Below are positions 32,368 through 43,627 of a stretch of DNA of 64,000 nucleotides, in pieces. The translations under genes were made by a program, and so were the position numbers. This DNA comes from Primulina eburnea (Eukaryota; Streptophyta; Magnoliopsida; Lamiales; Gesneriaceae): contig NC_133103.1 in NCBI RefSeq assembly GCF_022965805.1, positions 33,233,635 to 33,297,634 on the forward strand, written 5' to 3'. The notes beneath the pieces are model-generated. The model saw only the letters and a program-made list of their open reading frames with translations, was not told where the DNA came from and made no database searches. Within the stretch, counting starts at the first letter, position 1. The number at the start of each line of letters is the position of its first letter.

Positions 32368-32458
32368 TGAAATATTATTTTCAATTTGTTGTGTTCTTAT
32401 CTTTTTTTTTTTTTTTTGCACTTAATTTTGTTAGTGAAATTATATTACTAATAATATC

Positions 32459-32960
32459 TTAAGACAGATCAATTAAACCAAGAATATTTCGGAAATAAGA
32501 AAACTTAGCCTCTGGTAATGGTTTTGTGAATATGTCTGCTGCTTGTTGTTCCGTTGAGACGTATTCTAATCTGATGTTCTTCTTCAGTGCATGATCTCTG
32601 ATGAAATGATGTCTGACATCTATATGCTTAGTCCTGGAGTGAAGAACTGGATTGTATGTAATAGCAATTGTACTCGTGTTGTCACAGAATATTGGTGATT
32701 CCTTTGCATCAACACCATAATCTTTCAATTGTTGCTGAATCCAAAGTAATTGGGCACAGCAGCTTCCAGCAGCAAGATATTCTGCTTCAGTTGTGGAAGT
32801 TGCTATGGATGTTTGCTTTTTACTAAACCAAGAGATCAGTCTGTCTCAAAGAAACTGACATGATCCACTTGTACTTTTCCGATCAAGCTTGCATCCTGCA
32901 TAATCTGCATCTGAATAGCCAACTAAATTGAAAGATGATTCTTTAGAGTACCATAATCCA
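32459..32960 (-). pseudogene. SIRE-R RNase H, frameshifted
   Basis: Copia RNase H text runs here: VGYSDADYAGCKLDRKS, then TSIATSTTEAEYLAAGSCC, then IFCDNTSTIAITYNPVLHSR, ending ADIFTKPLPEAKF. It is out of frame with pol because of one extra A in an A5 run (minus strand) at about 32,964. A TGA at 32,846-32,848 also breaks it. The open C-terminal part is 32,459-32,728. Confidence 0.88.
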
Positions 32961-35582
32961 ACATTTTTCCGTGCCTTTAAGATATTTCAAGATACGTTTG
33001 GCAGCAGAAAAGTGTGATTGCTTAGGATTAGCTTGAAATCTTGCACATATGCATACAGCAAACATAATATCAGGGCGACTAGCAGTTAGATACAATAATG
33101 AACCTATTAAACCTCTGTTTAGTGTCGTCTCAACTGATATTCCCCCTTGATCAGTGTCTAATTTAACTGATGAGCTCATTGGAGTGCTTGCTACTGAACA
33201 AGATTCCATGCCAAATTTCTTCAGCAATTCCTTGGTATATTTGGTTTGACTGATAAATGTTCCTGAATCCAGTTGCTTCACTTGTAAACCAAGAAAGAAT
33301 GTCAGCTCACCCATCATGCTCATCTCGAACTTATCCTGCATCAACTTGGAAAATTTCTTGCACAATTTGGGGTTAGTTGACCCAAAAATAATGTCATCAA
33401 CGTAAATTTGAACAAGTAAGATATGATCATTTTTCGAAAATTTAAACAAAGTCTTATCAACTGATCCAACAGAAAAATCATGATCAGTTAGGAATTTTGA
33501 AAGGGTTTCATACCAAGCTCTTGGAGCTTGTTTGAGACCATATAACGCTTTGTTCAAATAATAGACATGATCAGGATAGTTATGATCGACAAAACCTGGA
33601 GGTTGTTCAACGTAGACTTCTTCCTGCAATTGGCCATTTAGGAATGCACTTTTCACATCCATTTGATAGACTTTAAAGTTCTTGAAGGATGCATAGGCAA
33701 GAAATATTCTGATTGCCTCTAGTCTTGCAACTGGTGCATATGTTTCATCATAATCAATTCCTTCTTCTTGTCTATATCCTTGTGCCACTAGCCTTGCTTT
33801 GTTGCGCACAACTGAACCATCTTCATTCAGTTTGTTTTTGTACACCCATTTTGTTCCTATAACAGTTTTAAAAGCTGGTCTTGGAACTAAGTTCCAGACA
33901 TTGTTATGAACGAACTGATTTAGCTCTTCTTGCATTGCATTAATCCAATTTGGATCAGCAAGAGCTTCGTCAGTTTTTGTTGGTTCTAATTGAGATACAA
34001 AAGCTGAATGAGTAAATAGATTGAGCATCTGATTTCTTGTTCTTACTGGATCAGATGGGTTACCTATTACCAGTTCTGGAGGGTGTGATTTCTTCCATCT
34101 AAGTTCAGCATTTGTTGCTACACTGTCAGCAAATTCTTCGTTAGGTAACTGAATGTTCTCAGTTTCAGTTGGAGCTAATTCAGTTGTTAACTGATTCACA
34201 TTAGTTTGCTCCACTAAATAATTGTCAAGATTTGCTTCTAATTCAGCTGGTTGATCCAATATCTCAGGTTCAGATGTATGAAGGATATTTTGATTATTAC
34301 GACTTTCGTCTGAGTCATCATCTTCCAGACTGATATCTGTAAATTGATCAGCTAGCTCAACTTGATCAGTTGGCTTATCAATTAGTGCCGTTTCATCAAA
34401 ATCAACATGTGCAGATTCTTCAACATTTAAGGTTTTCTTATTAAATACTCTGTAAGCTATGCTAACTGATGAATATCCAAGGAAAATTCCTTCTGCAGAT
34501 CTTGCATCAAAAGCCTTTAAATAATTTTTACCATTATCATGAATGAAGCATTTACAACCAAATATTTTGAAGTAAGTGATTATGCTTTTTCTTCCATGCC
34601 AGATCTCATATGGTGTTTTCATGTGGTTCTTATTAATCATCGATCTGTTCTGAGTATAGCATGCAGTGTTTACTGCTTCTGCCCAAAATCTTTGAGAAAT
34701 ACCAGAATCAGCAAGCATTGTTCTAGCAGCTTCTTTAAGAGTCCGATTTCTTCTCTCAGCTACACCGTTTTGCTGAAGTGTTCTTGCTGCTGAGAGCTCA
34801 TGCTTGATTCCAGTATTTTCTAAAAAGCTTGAAAGTGTTTGATTGATGAATTCAGTTCCTCGATCAGATCTGATTCGATCAATTCCAACTGATTTTTCAT
34901 CTACGACCACCAAGGTGTATTTCATTCCCCCTAAGCTCATGACTGGTATTGGACCAAAGATATCCATGTGCAATAATTCTAAGCATCGGGATGAAGATTT
35001 ACAGCCTTTGTTTTTGAAAGAGGATCGTACTTGTTTTCCATACTGACATGCTGAGCAAAGTTTTTCTTTTGAAAAATTTATTTTGGGCAAACCAGTTACA
35101 AGTTCATGCTTACTCAGATAGGCAAGGGATTTAAAATTTAAATGATTTAACCTTTTATGCCACAACCAGTTTTGAGATGATTTAGATGCAATAAAGCATA
35201 CTGGTGTATAAGGTTGATCATTCCAGCTGACTTTGTAAGTGTTTCCACACCTTTTTCCAGTTAGAATAATCTCTTCAGTTGAGTTTTTGACTGAACAGGA
35301 GTGTTTGTCAAACTGAACTGAGAATCCATTATCGCATAACTGACTAATAATTATCAGATTATACTTGAGATTCTCGACTAATAAAACATCATTAATGGTG
35401 AAGTTACCATGGATAAGCTTACCCTTACCCACAGTTTTACCTTTGGAGTTATCCCCAAAACTGATGTTTGGACCAGTGTATTTGACCAGTTGAGATAATA
35501 AATTTGAATCTCCTGTCATATGTCGTGAAGATCCACTGTCCAAATACCATATTGATCCAATGCTTGTACCTATTTTCTGCAA
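32943..35582 (-). CDS. SIRE-R Pol: protease, integrase, reverse transcriptase
   Basis: This 879-residue frame holds the protease active site [11 protein letters not shown] (residues 14-24) and the pre-integrase domain with zinc ligands ([10 protein letters not shown] near 141, CSACQYGKQ near 177). The integrase core has Asp in LLHMDIFG (207), Asp in SDRGTEF (240) and Glu in NGVAERRNR (276). RT has [20 protein letters not shown] and YVDDIIFG (33,393-33,404). The two integrase Asp residues are only 33 apart, shorter than usual for Copia, so an in-frame loss near 34,898 is inferred. RNase H is cut off by a frameshift at the C-terminus. RT looks intact. Confidence 0.92.
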   Translation of the reverse strand: MQKIGTSIGSIWYLDSGSSRHMTGDSNLLSQLVKYTGPNISFGDNSKGKTVGKGKLIHGNFTINDVLLVENLKYNLIIISQLCDNGFSVQFDKHSCSVKNSTEEIILTGKRCGNTYKVSWNDQPYTPVCFIASKSSQNWLWHKRLNHLNFKSLAYLSKHELVTGLPKINFSKEKLCSACQYGKQVRSSFKNKGCKSSSRCLELLHMDIFGPIPVMSLGGMKYTLVVVDEKSVGIDRIRSDRGTEFINQTLSSFLENTGIKHELSAARTLQQNGVAERRNRTLKEAARTMLADSGISQRFWAEAVNTACYTQNRSMINKNHMKTPYEIWHGRKSIITYFKIFGCKCFIHDNGKNYLKAFDARSAEGIFLGYSSVSIAYRVFNKKTLNVEESAHVDFDETALIDKPTDQVELADQFTDISLEDDDSDESRNNQNILHTSEPEILDQPAELEANLDNYLVEQTNVNQLTTELAPTETENIQLPNEEFADSVATNAELRWKKSHPPELVIGNPSDPVRTRNQMLNLFTHSAFVSQLEPTKTDEALADPNWINAMQEELNQFVHNNVWNLVPRPAFKTVIGTKWVYKNKLNEDGSVVRNKARLVAQGYRQEEGIDYDETYAPVARLEAIRIFLAYASFKNFKVYQMDVKSAFLNGQLQEEVYVEQPPGFVDHNYPDHVYYLNKALYGLKQAPRAWYETLSKFLTDHDFSVGSVDKTLFKFSKNDHILLVQIYVDDIIFGSTNPKLCKKFSKLMQDKFEMSMMGELTFFLGLQVKQLDSGTFISQTKYTKELLKKFGMESCSVASTPMSSSVKLDTDQGGISVETTLNRGLIGSLLYLTASRPDIMFAVCICARFQANPKQSHFSAAKRILKYLKGTEKCWIMVL

Positions 35583-35617
35583 TTAAACACAAAATAAGAT
35601 TTTGGTACCCTTTTTTT

Positions 35618-36679
35618 TTATTTGGGTCCAAAGTTGATTAGTCCTTTAGGAATCCAGACTTGAATCAGTCTAACTGACCGTCCTGTTTCTGTATTACATA
35701 TGATCCTTCCTTGTCTGTTTGTGCTTGGTGTATGGTGTGTGGATGATACAACATGTATTTTGCCCTTTTTCAACTGATTGTTCAACCGATATCTTTTCTG
35801 AACTGGCTTACTGTTGTAGTAGTTTGAGTAGCCATTTGAATATTTTCTGCTAAGAGTTTTTAGTTGCTGACTCCATGAGTCAGTCTTACTTTTTGGATTA
35901 TACCCAATCCCACATCTCTTTCCTTTATTCATATTCTGAGATGGCTGTACAATCAGTTTACTCGACTCTGCATGTTCTTGTACCATAACTGATTTTACAA
36001 AGTGAATATATTTCCCTTTGTTCATATTCAGTTTTGGTTGAGTATCTTGGGAAGACGAATCATCTTTACTACATGAATTTTTGAGAATTAATTGATCTCT
36101 GCTTCTTTCATTTCTGAGTTCAGCAATCTCCCTTTTCAGACTCAACATATCAACTGATTCATCAGTTTTTGTCTTATTGTCTTTGGGATCATCTTGCTTT
36201 GCTCTGATTTTTTCAAATGATAAGGCAAGCTTTTGATACTCACTGACTATGTCATGAAGAGTTGATATGAGTTCTTCTCTTGTAAAATCAGTTGAACTAA
36301 AATCAAATACCTGCTGATAGTTTGATTGATCTTTTATGTTATCAGCCATCAGACATTTTACTTCTTCTTCATCCTCACTAGAACTGTAAGAACTTTCTGG
36401 TTCTGACTCTTCGCTGTCAGTTTCTGCCCATTTGGCTTTGCTATCTTCAGCTAGGAGTACTTCATGTTTCTTTCTGTAAGGCTTCTTGTCGTCCTTAGAT
36501 CTCTTCTTATGCTCATACACTTTCTTCTTTCTTTCAGTTGAGACTTGATTGTCCTTTTTCGGCTTGAGACAGTTAGCAATAAAGTGACCAGATTTGCCAC
36601 AATTGTAACATACATTAGACTCTTCTCTAGAGTTGTTTCTTTGATAATTCTTCTGAAAATTTCCTTGATTTTTCCCCAT
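35618..36679 (-). pseudogene. SIRE-R gag, second part with zinc knuckle
   Basis: This frame continues gag after a TAA at about 36,705. It holds a CCHC knuckle CYNCGKSGHFIANC near residue 23, then a basic stretch and a Ser/Glu-rich acidic part (TDSEESEPESSYSSSEDEEE near 91). A helical stretch (SLKREIAELRNERSRDQLIL) follows, and the frame ends in GLINFGPK and TAA. The stop and a frame change separate it from pol at 35,582. It is SIRE-type Gag C-terminus plus linker. Confidence 0.8.
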
Positions 36680-36706
36680 GAATCTTCCAAATTTGTTAAT
36701 GAATAG

Positions 36707-37468
36707 TTACATAGCATCATTGCTCAGTTGATCAGCAGCTTTCTCAACTGAACGAGTTGGTTCACTTCTAACAGCAGTCAAGGCAGTAGTTGCTGCTGGG
36801 GTAGATGGTTCCCCTTCTCGAGTTTGAAGTTCAAACTCATATGCTTTCAGGTCAGCAAATAAATCATGAAGTTCAACTTTGTTCAGATCTTTTGATTCCC
36901 TCATTTCCATAGTTTTGACATCCCATTCTTTGGGAAGTCCTCTGATTACTTTCAACGCTACTTCTTTATTTGTATACACTTTTCCAAGTGCATTTAGTTC
37001 GTTGATGATACAGATGGTTCTTTCATCATATTCGTGCATTGTTTCTCCAATCTTCATTCTGATGTTGTCGAACTTCTGCACAGCAACTGAAAGTTTGTTT
37101 TCCTTGGTTTGTTCATTGCCTTCGCAAAGTTGAATTAACTTCTCCCAAATTTTTTTGGCGGTTTTGCACATTTTGATTTTACTGAACGTTACTTTGTCCA
37201 GTGTCTTATACAATATGTCTTTTGCAACATTGTCTAGATTTGTCTTTCTCTTGTCCTCAGTAGTCCACTCATCTCTGGGCTTTTCAATTCGGTGAGGTGC
37301 CCCTTCAGTAATAGCAACATCTGTGTTTGCTTTCAAAATCTTCATGGGTCCGTCGGTTATAACGTACCACATGTCATCGTCTTGTGCAGCTAGATGAGCC
37401 TACATTCTTATTTTCCAATCATCGAAATCTTCTCTGGAGAACATAGGAATCTTATTGAATGAGGACAT
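36707..37468 (-). pseudogene. SIRE-R gag, N-terminal part
   Basis: The likely ATG is at 37,466-37,468, opening MSSFNKIPMFSREDFDDWK. A TAG at 37,400-37,402 interrupts it, and the rest (from 37,372) stays open to 36,707. The Copia gag domain has AKKIWEKLIQLCEGNEQTKE, KFDNIRMKIGETMHEYDERT and LKVIRGLPKEWDVKTMEMRE. A second stop (TAA) at about 36,705 separates it from the zinc-knuckle part. The first TAG fits a CAG-to-TAG change. Confidence 0.85.
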
Positions 37469-37511
37469 AGTGATCAGATTGAGTATAGATAGTCTTTGAT
37501 AGGATATGCCT

Positions 37512-37524
37512 TGCTCTGATACCA
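37512..37524 (-). promoter_or_regulatory. Primer-binding site, tRNA-iMet type (SIRE-R)
   Basis: The minus strand reads TGGTATCAGAGCA, two bases after the 5' LTR. Confidence 0.92.
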
Positions 37525-37526
37525 CT

Positions 37527-38498
37527 TGATAGGATCGGTTATTGACTAAGGAGTGTTTAGAAGGGGGGGTTGAATAAACACTTCTATGAATTTAAAAGTT
37601 CTTTGAAAAAGATAGTTCAGTTTTATTACAAACTGAACAAAATATCCCGTCGGTCAATAACAATCAGTTAAACTGAATAAGCAGTTGCGGAAAATAAACT
37701 GATTGAAAGATAGAATATCTAACTGAAAATGAAAGGCTGCAGTAAAGACAACACAATATGTTTCTGGATGTTCGGAGATTTGAATTACTCCTACGTCACC
37801 CCTTCTATCTCAAGGATAGAATATTCACTAAAAGACTTTGATCGAGTACAACACTTGTACAGACCCACTTTAGTTAGGACTTATCTATTGCCTAAACTGA
37901 AAATCTTAGTATAATACAATGATCTCTGTAAGTAACTGAACTTTAGCACTTGTTGAATTATCAATATTACAGAGTGCTAGTTTGCTCAACTTGTAGCCTT
38001 GATTGCTACGAATAAGTCTAGTAAGAGTGAACTGAGATTTTGACAGAGTAATAGCAAGTTTGAAATTGATAGATCGTTGTTGTTCTTCAACTGCTCTTTT
38101 GTCATATTTATAGACTTGTCTTTCAACGGTAACTTTGAATTTATGTATCCGTTGATTGCTTCTTCAATATTCCTTTGGGCAATGTTCTCTTCATTGATTG
38201 TGATACGGCGTCTTAAATGCAATAGCCGAAACACATTGTTCTATGTTGTAGTGATCGAGGTGCGACTTTCCATATTCATTTGCTGATATGATCTTTCCCG
38301 AGGTATCTTCAGTTGAGAGATTTTAATATTTTCGGCTGAATGTTTTAACTGATCAGTTCTCAACTGATCAGTTTGTGTTAACTGATTTCAGTTGATAAGT
38401 CCAGCTGCCGAATCAGCTGCCGAATTTGCTTTCGCGTATTAGATGATTTAATCGATTGATTTATGTTTTTGTCAAACTCCAGAATTTAGTTTCTAACA
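37527..38498 (-). repeat. SIRE-R 5' LTR
   Basis: The 972-bp partner of 26,793-27,757. Minus-strand TATAAATA is at 38,105-38,112. Followed by AGTTC (38,499-38,503). Confidence 0.95.
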
Positions 38499-38503
38499 AG
38501 TTC

Positions 38504-39233
38504 CTTTTCTCGTAGTGCCTACAAAGTGAGATGCAGATGTTCTTTATGTTCTTCCTTACTTGGTGAGTATACCAAGACATCATCTATAAAAACGACCACA
38601 AAATTGTCAAGTAAGGCTTGACTACCTGATTCATAAGGTCCATGAATGTTGCAGGAGCATTTTTTAGAACAAAAGGCATTACTATGAATTCTTAATGTCC
38701 ATATCTTGTCCTAAACGTGGTTTTAGGTATATCCTCTGATTTTACCTTCAACTGATGATAACCAGATCTTAAATCGAGTTTTGAGAAAACATTGGCTCTT
38801 TTTAGCTGATCAAAAAGATCATCTATTCTCGACAGTGGGTACTTATTCTTTATGGTGATCTTATTTAACTCCCGGTAATCAATGCATAGGCTTATGCTTC
38901 CGTCCTTTTTCTTTAAGAATAGTACTGGAGCTCCCCACAGGGATGCACTAGGGCGGACCTATTTCTTGTCTAGTAATTCCTGAAGTTGTTCCATTGGAAA
39001 TTCTTGAACCATTGGAATTTCTTCCAACGTTGGGACTTCTTCTTTTTTGATCTCATTGATTACTGCAAGATAAATTTTTTCTCCTCCTTTTATGGCCTTC
39101 CAGGCTTTTGAGGCAGATAACTAAGATTTTCGTTCTTTGGATTTTCCGTGATATATGACTTCCTCTTTAGTCGGAGTCTGAAGTCTAATATCTTTCTTTT
39201 GATAGTCTAATATGGCATGGTTTTTAGCTAACC
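38504..39233 (-). pseudogene. Gyp-H protease end and RT N-terminus
   Basis: On the minus strand this reads from the protease end (DWLAKNHAILDYQKKDIRLQ) through a linker to RT ([53 protein letters not shown]). It breaks off at SIRE-R, and RT continues at 26,787. Stops occur at about 39,120, 38,958 and 38,695. On the right the target AGTCC (39,234-39,238) borders the SINE composite; protease continues at 49,347. Confidence 0.85.
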
Positions 39234-39238
39234 AGTCC

Positions 39239-39380
39239 TGTAATGCACATGGGCTGTTCCCGATTGGGCTTGAGCCCCTCACGGTTATCCCATTACCCAT
39301 TACTCATAGAACTTCAACAACCCAGGCACTGGAGCTTTTTCCATCCCAGGATTAGAACCCAAGACCTCCTGGACTTATAT
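39239..39380 (-). repeat. SINE copy 1, 5'-truncated, inverted
   Basis: Reverse complement of SINE copy 2 from its 3' end (GTGCATTACA) to the TATATAAGTCC part. It keeps a B-box (GGATTAGAACC, 39,350-39,360, inverted) but lacks the A-box and an A-tail. It directly follows the target site AGTCC. Confidence 0.8.
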
Positions 39381-39566
39381 AGTAGCTCAACTGGTACCAG
39401 GATTGATGCCAAGATCTATATAAGTCCAGGAGGTCTTGGGTTCTAATCCTGGGAAGGCAAAAGCTCCAGTGCCTGGGCTGGAGAAGTTCTATGAGTTATG
39501 GGTAATGGGATAATCGTGAGGGGACTCAAACCCAATCGGGAACAGCCCATGTGCATTACAAAAAAA
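39381..39566 (+). repeat. SINE copy 2, tRNA-derived, complete
   Basis: It has an A-box-like TAGCTCAACTGG (39,383-39,394) and a B-box-like GGTTCTAATCC (39,439-39,449), 44 bp apart, as in tRNA-derived SINEs, and ends in A7 (39,560-39,566). RNA polymerase III promoter boxes are inferred from similarity. It pairs with copy 1 as a 140-bp inverted repeat with a short loop (about 39,381-39,415). Confidence 0.8.
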
Positions 39567-39572
39567 GGCACC

Positions 39573-39753
39573 TTTTTTTGTTATGCACATGGGCTGTTCC
39601 CGATTGGGCTTGAGTCCCCTCACGGTTATCCCATTACCCATTACTCACAGAACTTCTCCAGCCCAGGCACTGGAGTTTTTACCTCCCCAGGATTAGAACC
39701 CAAGATCTCCTGGACTTATATAGATCTTGGCAGCAATCCTGGTACCAGTTGAA
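39573..39753 (-). repeat. SINE copy 3, inverted, joined tail-to-tail
   Basis: It begins with T7 (39,573-39,579), the tail in reverse. It carries the inverted B-box near 39,691-39,701 and ends CTGGTACCAGTTGAA, part of the A-box region. Between copies 2 and 3 lies only GGCACC, giving a near-palindrome. Confidence 0.8.
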
Positions 39754-39754
39754 T

Positions 39755-40091
39755 GTGAGGCCCGGGGCCGAAGAGGGCGGGGGGTGATCGCCGGTGCCAT
39801 CAGTTGCACGGACAATGAGAGGCTCCTGGCAGGCTTCTAGGTGGAGGGAACATGAATGAACTGTTCTTACACCGGGAGGAGAGGGATTCCGAGACTGTTC
39901 AATGTAATGGACTGTACAGTTGAAGAGGGCTTAAAATATTTGATTGGTACTACTCATATTACGAAGTTGCATCTTCTTTTCGGTAGCTCATCACATAAGA
40001 ATTCAAAAGTTAAGCGTGCTTGACTTGGGGCAATATTGGGATGGGTGACCTCCAGGGAAGTTTCCCAAGGTGCGTGTGAGTGAGGACATAA
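39755..40091 (+). mobile_element. Cassandra-type LTR with 5S rRNA segment, 3' end missing
   Basis: It starts TGTGAGGCCCGGGGCCG. About 39,962-40,067 resembles plant 5S rRNA, with the internal promoter parts: A-box GTTAAGCGTGCTTGAC (40,009-40,024), GGATGG (intermediate element) and TGACCTCCAGGGAAGT (C-box, 40,046-40,061). Cassandra TRIM elements carry such a segment in their LTRs (established). It is cut at 40,091 by Gyp-N after GAGGACATAA. Not a true 5S gene: the 5' third has diverged. Confidence 0.82.
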
Positions 40092-43000
40092 TGTAAAGGC
40101 CTACAAATCCTTATTTGGAAAATTTGCGGAAAAATTAAAATTTTTCTTTTTGAATAATTAAAATTGCCTCGTTCATAAATGAACTTATAAATAAATTTTG
40201 ATGTTCAACATGGCAGCGGAAGAATTAAAATTTTTCAAATAACAGTAAAAAGTTTTTCCGACAATAATTAAAATGTTTGAGTCATCAATTAAAAATAAAT
40301 GTTGAACTGAGGTCCTCGGGTTCCACTACTGCCGACTCGAGCTAGCTCACTGGTCCCCGCCCTCGGCCTCGGCGTCATCAGAACCTACAACAATCAAGTC
40401 TAGTAAGTCTAAAGAATCAACATGCATATATCGTAAATAACGAGTAAATACTATAGTAAAATTTCATGGAATAAAAATGTCATGTCATGAGGCATATCGT
40501 AAAAGTGTCGTGTCATGATTAATTATAATACGTGCATAACTGAACTGAAAATATCATGGTAAAAATATTTGCTCCTTGGAGCCCTGTACTGAAATAGCCT
40601 GTAATAAATTTTCCTGGTGAGATTATGGTCTATGCAAGTGGCCCCTGCACTGAAACTGACCGGTAACTGGCGACCGGATAATAAAACGCTCCCATGACAG
40701 GTAACTGGCGACCGGGTAAAATATTAAACGTCTGATCAGACTGTAGCCACAGTATACTGGGTGAAATAAACTCAACTGACCGGTAACTGGCGACCGGATT
40801 TAGCAATAATCCCATGATAGTGTAATGGCCACAAGCAATATCGCATAATCTCAAAAATCAACATTTTATATTTTTTCACGTAATATAATTAAATGGCACA
40901 ATTAAATATCCTGTAATAATTTACTGCTTTGATTGGATCGCTCCCAGGCTCGCTGCAACCTAAATATGTCATGAAATTATGCAATAGATTTATGGGACCA
41001 AAATATACAATAACACTCAAAAATGTGACAATTTCACCGAACGACTTCGTATTTAATCATGACTCCGAACCAACCCGAGCCAACACTTAAACATCATATA
41101 GTCATGATTAAAATACGTCTAAAATAATAAAATAATTCTCCTAAAATGATGCAAGTCGAAATCTAGGTGAATGGAGGCCAAAACAAGAAACGCTCTTTCA
41201 AGAGTCTATTTGGCACATCGCACCGTAAATTATCGTACGACCTCAAAAATGATCCGAATGACAAACGGTCAAAAACATGACCTTCCCAACTCAAAGGGGC
41301 GCTGTCTAGTCCAAGGCCATAGGCTAAAAGCTAAACGAGAACTCGAACGAGCCACCGAACCGACACAGCAAGTTGCTGTCCAAAAATACAGCAACCGTGC
41401 TTTGATTTGCAGGCGTCGTTTGCGAGGCTAATGGCCATTGGGGCTTGAAGCACCGACCAAAACCTCTTACCAGCATCCCAAGGAATGATTTTAACCATGG
41501 CTAGGGGCCCTAGGCCAGCCACAATCCTCACCATTCCAGCAACCAACCAAAAAGATTCACCGAGAGCACCTTTGCATGTGCGTGAGGTGTTGTGCTTTGC
41601 TTGCTGTCTCGTGTCGTTCCAGTGGCCATTTGATTGACCATGGCACGACCTAGACATCTTGGGGTATGGTATGAACCGTGGCTAAGGGCCCTAGGCCAAC
41701 CAAGATCCACATCAAACCAACCAAAACCGAACTCATATGTTGTACCAATGAAGAAGCCGAATGTGGGGGAGGGGCTGTTCTAGCGTTTTATTCAAAAATA
41801 GATTAGCCATGGACCAAGCCACCAAAAGGGCGACTTATCTCGTCTTAGACATGCTAGGGAAGTGATCCAACCATGGCTATAGGCCTTGGGACAGCCATGA
41901 TTAGATCTATCCTTCATGACAGCAAACCCGAAATTGTGAGACACAAAATGGCACCGATGGAAAGCTGCTGTCATTATCGAATTTCAGCAAGCGTGGGGAC
42001 TGAAATAATGGACTAAAGTGATCCTAATCCATGCTAGAACATGTCTAGATGTCGCCTTGGGAGCCTGGAATCGATCTATCCACCTGAAACCACAACATCA
42101 AGAAAAACATGAAGCTTGAAGAGAAGGGGCCGAAATTCTGCATGTGAGGTTTTCTAAAAATTTTGATGTATTTCGGTTATTGCTCATTAAAACATGATCA
42201 TGTAATGAAAATAATTGATATTAGGACTTGATTGAAGAGTCAAAGAAGAATATATGCATGCCTGGTTTCGTTTTGAAAGAAAACGAACGAAACGACGACG
42301 ACGCGGCACGGAGGAGTGGAACGTTTCCTTTCCTTGCTAACTTGTTCTCGATTTTCTTTCTAGTTTACCTCCTGAATTCTCACGGTTTTCAGCTTAGAAA
42401 TTCACTCAGATTTCGAGCAAGGGAGAGGGGGAAAGATGGTTAGGAGAGTGAGGGAAGTGGGTGCAAGATATAGGGATAATGCAAGACCAAGTCTACTCTT
42501 ATTTGAATTTTGAATTTTGGTTGCTAATCAAATAGTTATTGGATGAATCTAGAATGGGGTGACCGAAAATTCCTTGCTAATCTAGACTAGGATAATGCTC
42601 ACTAATAAATTAATTGAGGTGGAAAAATAGCTAAAAGGTTAGCATGCTAAAATAACCAAGAATGGGTCAAAGGGTGATGAGTTGGCAAGGATTTGTCTAG
42701 ACAATAAGGGGGCCGAAAATTTACTAATAAAAATGTAGGGGAAATTTTTTTCTAGCTAGTAAATTTATAACCCTTAAAAGCCTCACTAATCCTTTAATTA
42801 ATTTATTGAATTAATCCCTTAATTATGTAACTTAAATGAGCTTATTTCCTACTCACCTCAAGTAATTAAAATAAATCATCAACCCTTCTTTTTAACTTAA
42901 ATGAACTTACTTGCTTGCTAAAATAAATCCTGGAAATGTTTTCTGAATCTTAAATTTTATCTCTAAACTCCAACTCCAGTCCGGTCTCACTAAAATAACT

Positions 43001-43141
43001 GAAAGAATAAAATTAAAACTACGGAAATAAAATAATTACATTAAAGAAATGCACTTTAAATACTCATGCAATAAAATCAATTTATTTTAAAATAATAGAA
43101 TTATGCATGGCTTATACGTAGTCTAAGTTACGGGTTCTACA
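40092..43141 (-). repeat. Gyp-N 3' LTR, complete
   Basis: 3,050 bp, from TGTAAAGGCCTAC to GGGTTCTACA on the + strand. Contains three GACCGGTAACTGGCGACCGG copies (40,658, 40,696 with one change, 40,778). Repeated CCATGGCTA and GGGCCCTAGGCC words occur at about 41,490-41,900. No gene in it. Confidence 0.92.
40658..40797 (+). repeat. Three 20-bp repeats in the Gyp-N LTR
   Basis: GACCGGTAACTGGCGACCGG lies at 40,658-40,677 and 40,778-40,797, with a one-base variant at 40,696-40,715. The 5' LTR keeps two copies (near 48,584 and 48,622). Each unit holds GACCGG at both ends. Confidence 0.9.
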
Positions 43142-43157
43142 ATCCTTCCCCCCTTAA
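43142..43157 (-). promoter_or_regulatory. Polypurine tract of Gyp-N
   Basis: The minus strand reads TTAAGGGGGGAAGGAT before the LTR start TGTAGAACCC. Confidence 0.85.
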
Positions 43158-43189
43158 AAGAAATTTCGTCCTCGAAATTAGAACTCACC

Positions 43190-43627
43190 GAATAACTCAG
43201 GGTAACGATCCCTCATCTCCGGCTCAGACTCCCATGTAGCTTCCTCCTCAGAATGGTTAAGCCATATGACTTTGACTCGCCTAACCAGCTAGTTCCGAAG
43301 CTTCTTCTCCTGCCTGTCTAGGATCTGCACTGGTCTCTCCTCATAAGATAGGTACGGAGTAAGCTGCAACGGTTCGAAGTTCAACACATGCGAAGGATTC
43401 GCCATATACTTCCTCAGCATGGAGACGTGAAAGACATTGTGTACTCCGGCCAGATTCGGCGGAAGAGCCACACAATAAGCTAGCATCCCAACTCTGTCGA
43501 GGATCTCAAATGGTCCAATGAATCTCGGACTGAGCTTCTCTTTCTTCCCAAATCGCATGACACCCTTCATAGGTGCCACCTTCACAAAGACATGGTCGCC
43601 AACAGCAAACTCTAAATCTCTCCTCCG
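43190..43627 (-). pseudogene. Gyp-N integrase C-terminus with chromodomain-like tail
   Basis: Motifs are KLSPRFIGPFEILDRVGMLA, HNVFHVSMLRKYMANPSHVL, then VIWLNHSEEEATWESE and the end RYPELFGEF. TAG codons near 43,626-43,628 and 43,287-43,289 split it from the integrase and internally. The tail matches the chromodomain-like ends of Gyp-H and Gyp-R. Confidence 0.82.

Larger units (their letters stand above)
26793..38498 (-). mobile_element. SIRE-R: complete SIRE-like Copia element with extra ORFs
   Basis: This 11,706-bp element has LTRs of 965 bp (26,793-27,757) and 972 bp (37,527-38,498). AGTTC lies at 26,788-26,792 and 38,499-38,503. The minus-strand order is LTR, iMet primer site, gag, pol, RNase H, a spacer with two antisense (+) ORFs, ORF3 of 884 residues, polypurine tract, LTR. 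The LTRs differ by about ten substitutions plus one 8-bp indel by eye, so insertion is recent. Nonsense changes in gag, a frameshift in RNase H and an integrase deletion disable it. Confidence 0.96.

Noticed and set aside
35585..35617. Short GT-AG intron between SIRE-R gag and pol (acceptor TTAATTGCAG)
   Set aside because: The only nearby donor gives about 33 bp, below the usual minimum for plant introns; a stop plus frame change is simpler.
39383..39449. tRNA gene
   Set aside because: A-box and B-box are recognisable but no cloverleaf or anticodon arm forms, and an A-tail follows; a tRNA-derived SINE fits better.
39243..39752. Two plus-strand frames (39,243-39,446 and 39,498-39,752)
   Set aside because: They lie in the SINE inverted repeats and mirror each other because the DNA is repeated; no protein family.
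39962..40067. 5S rRNA gene
   Set aside because: Only the internal promoter half is well conserved, and the sequence is embedded in a Cassandra-type LTR.
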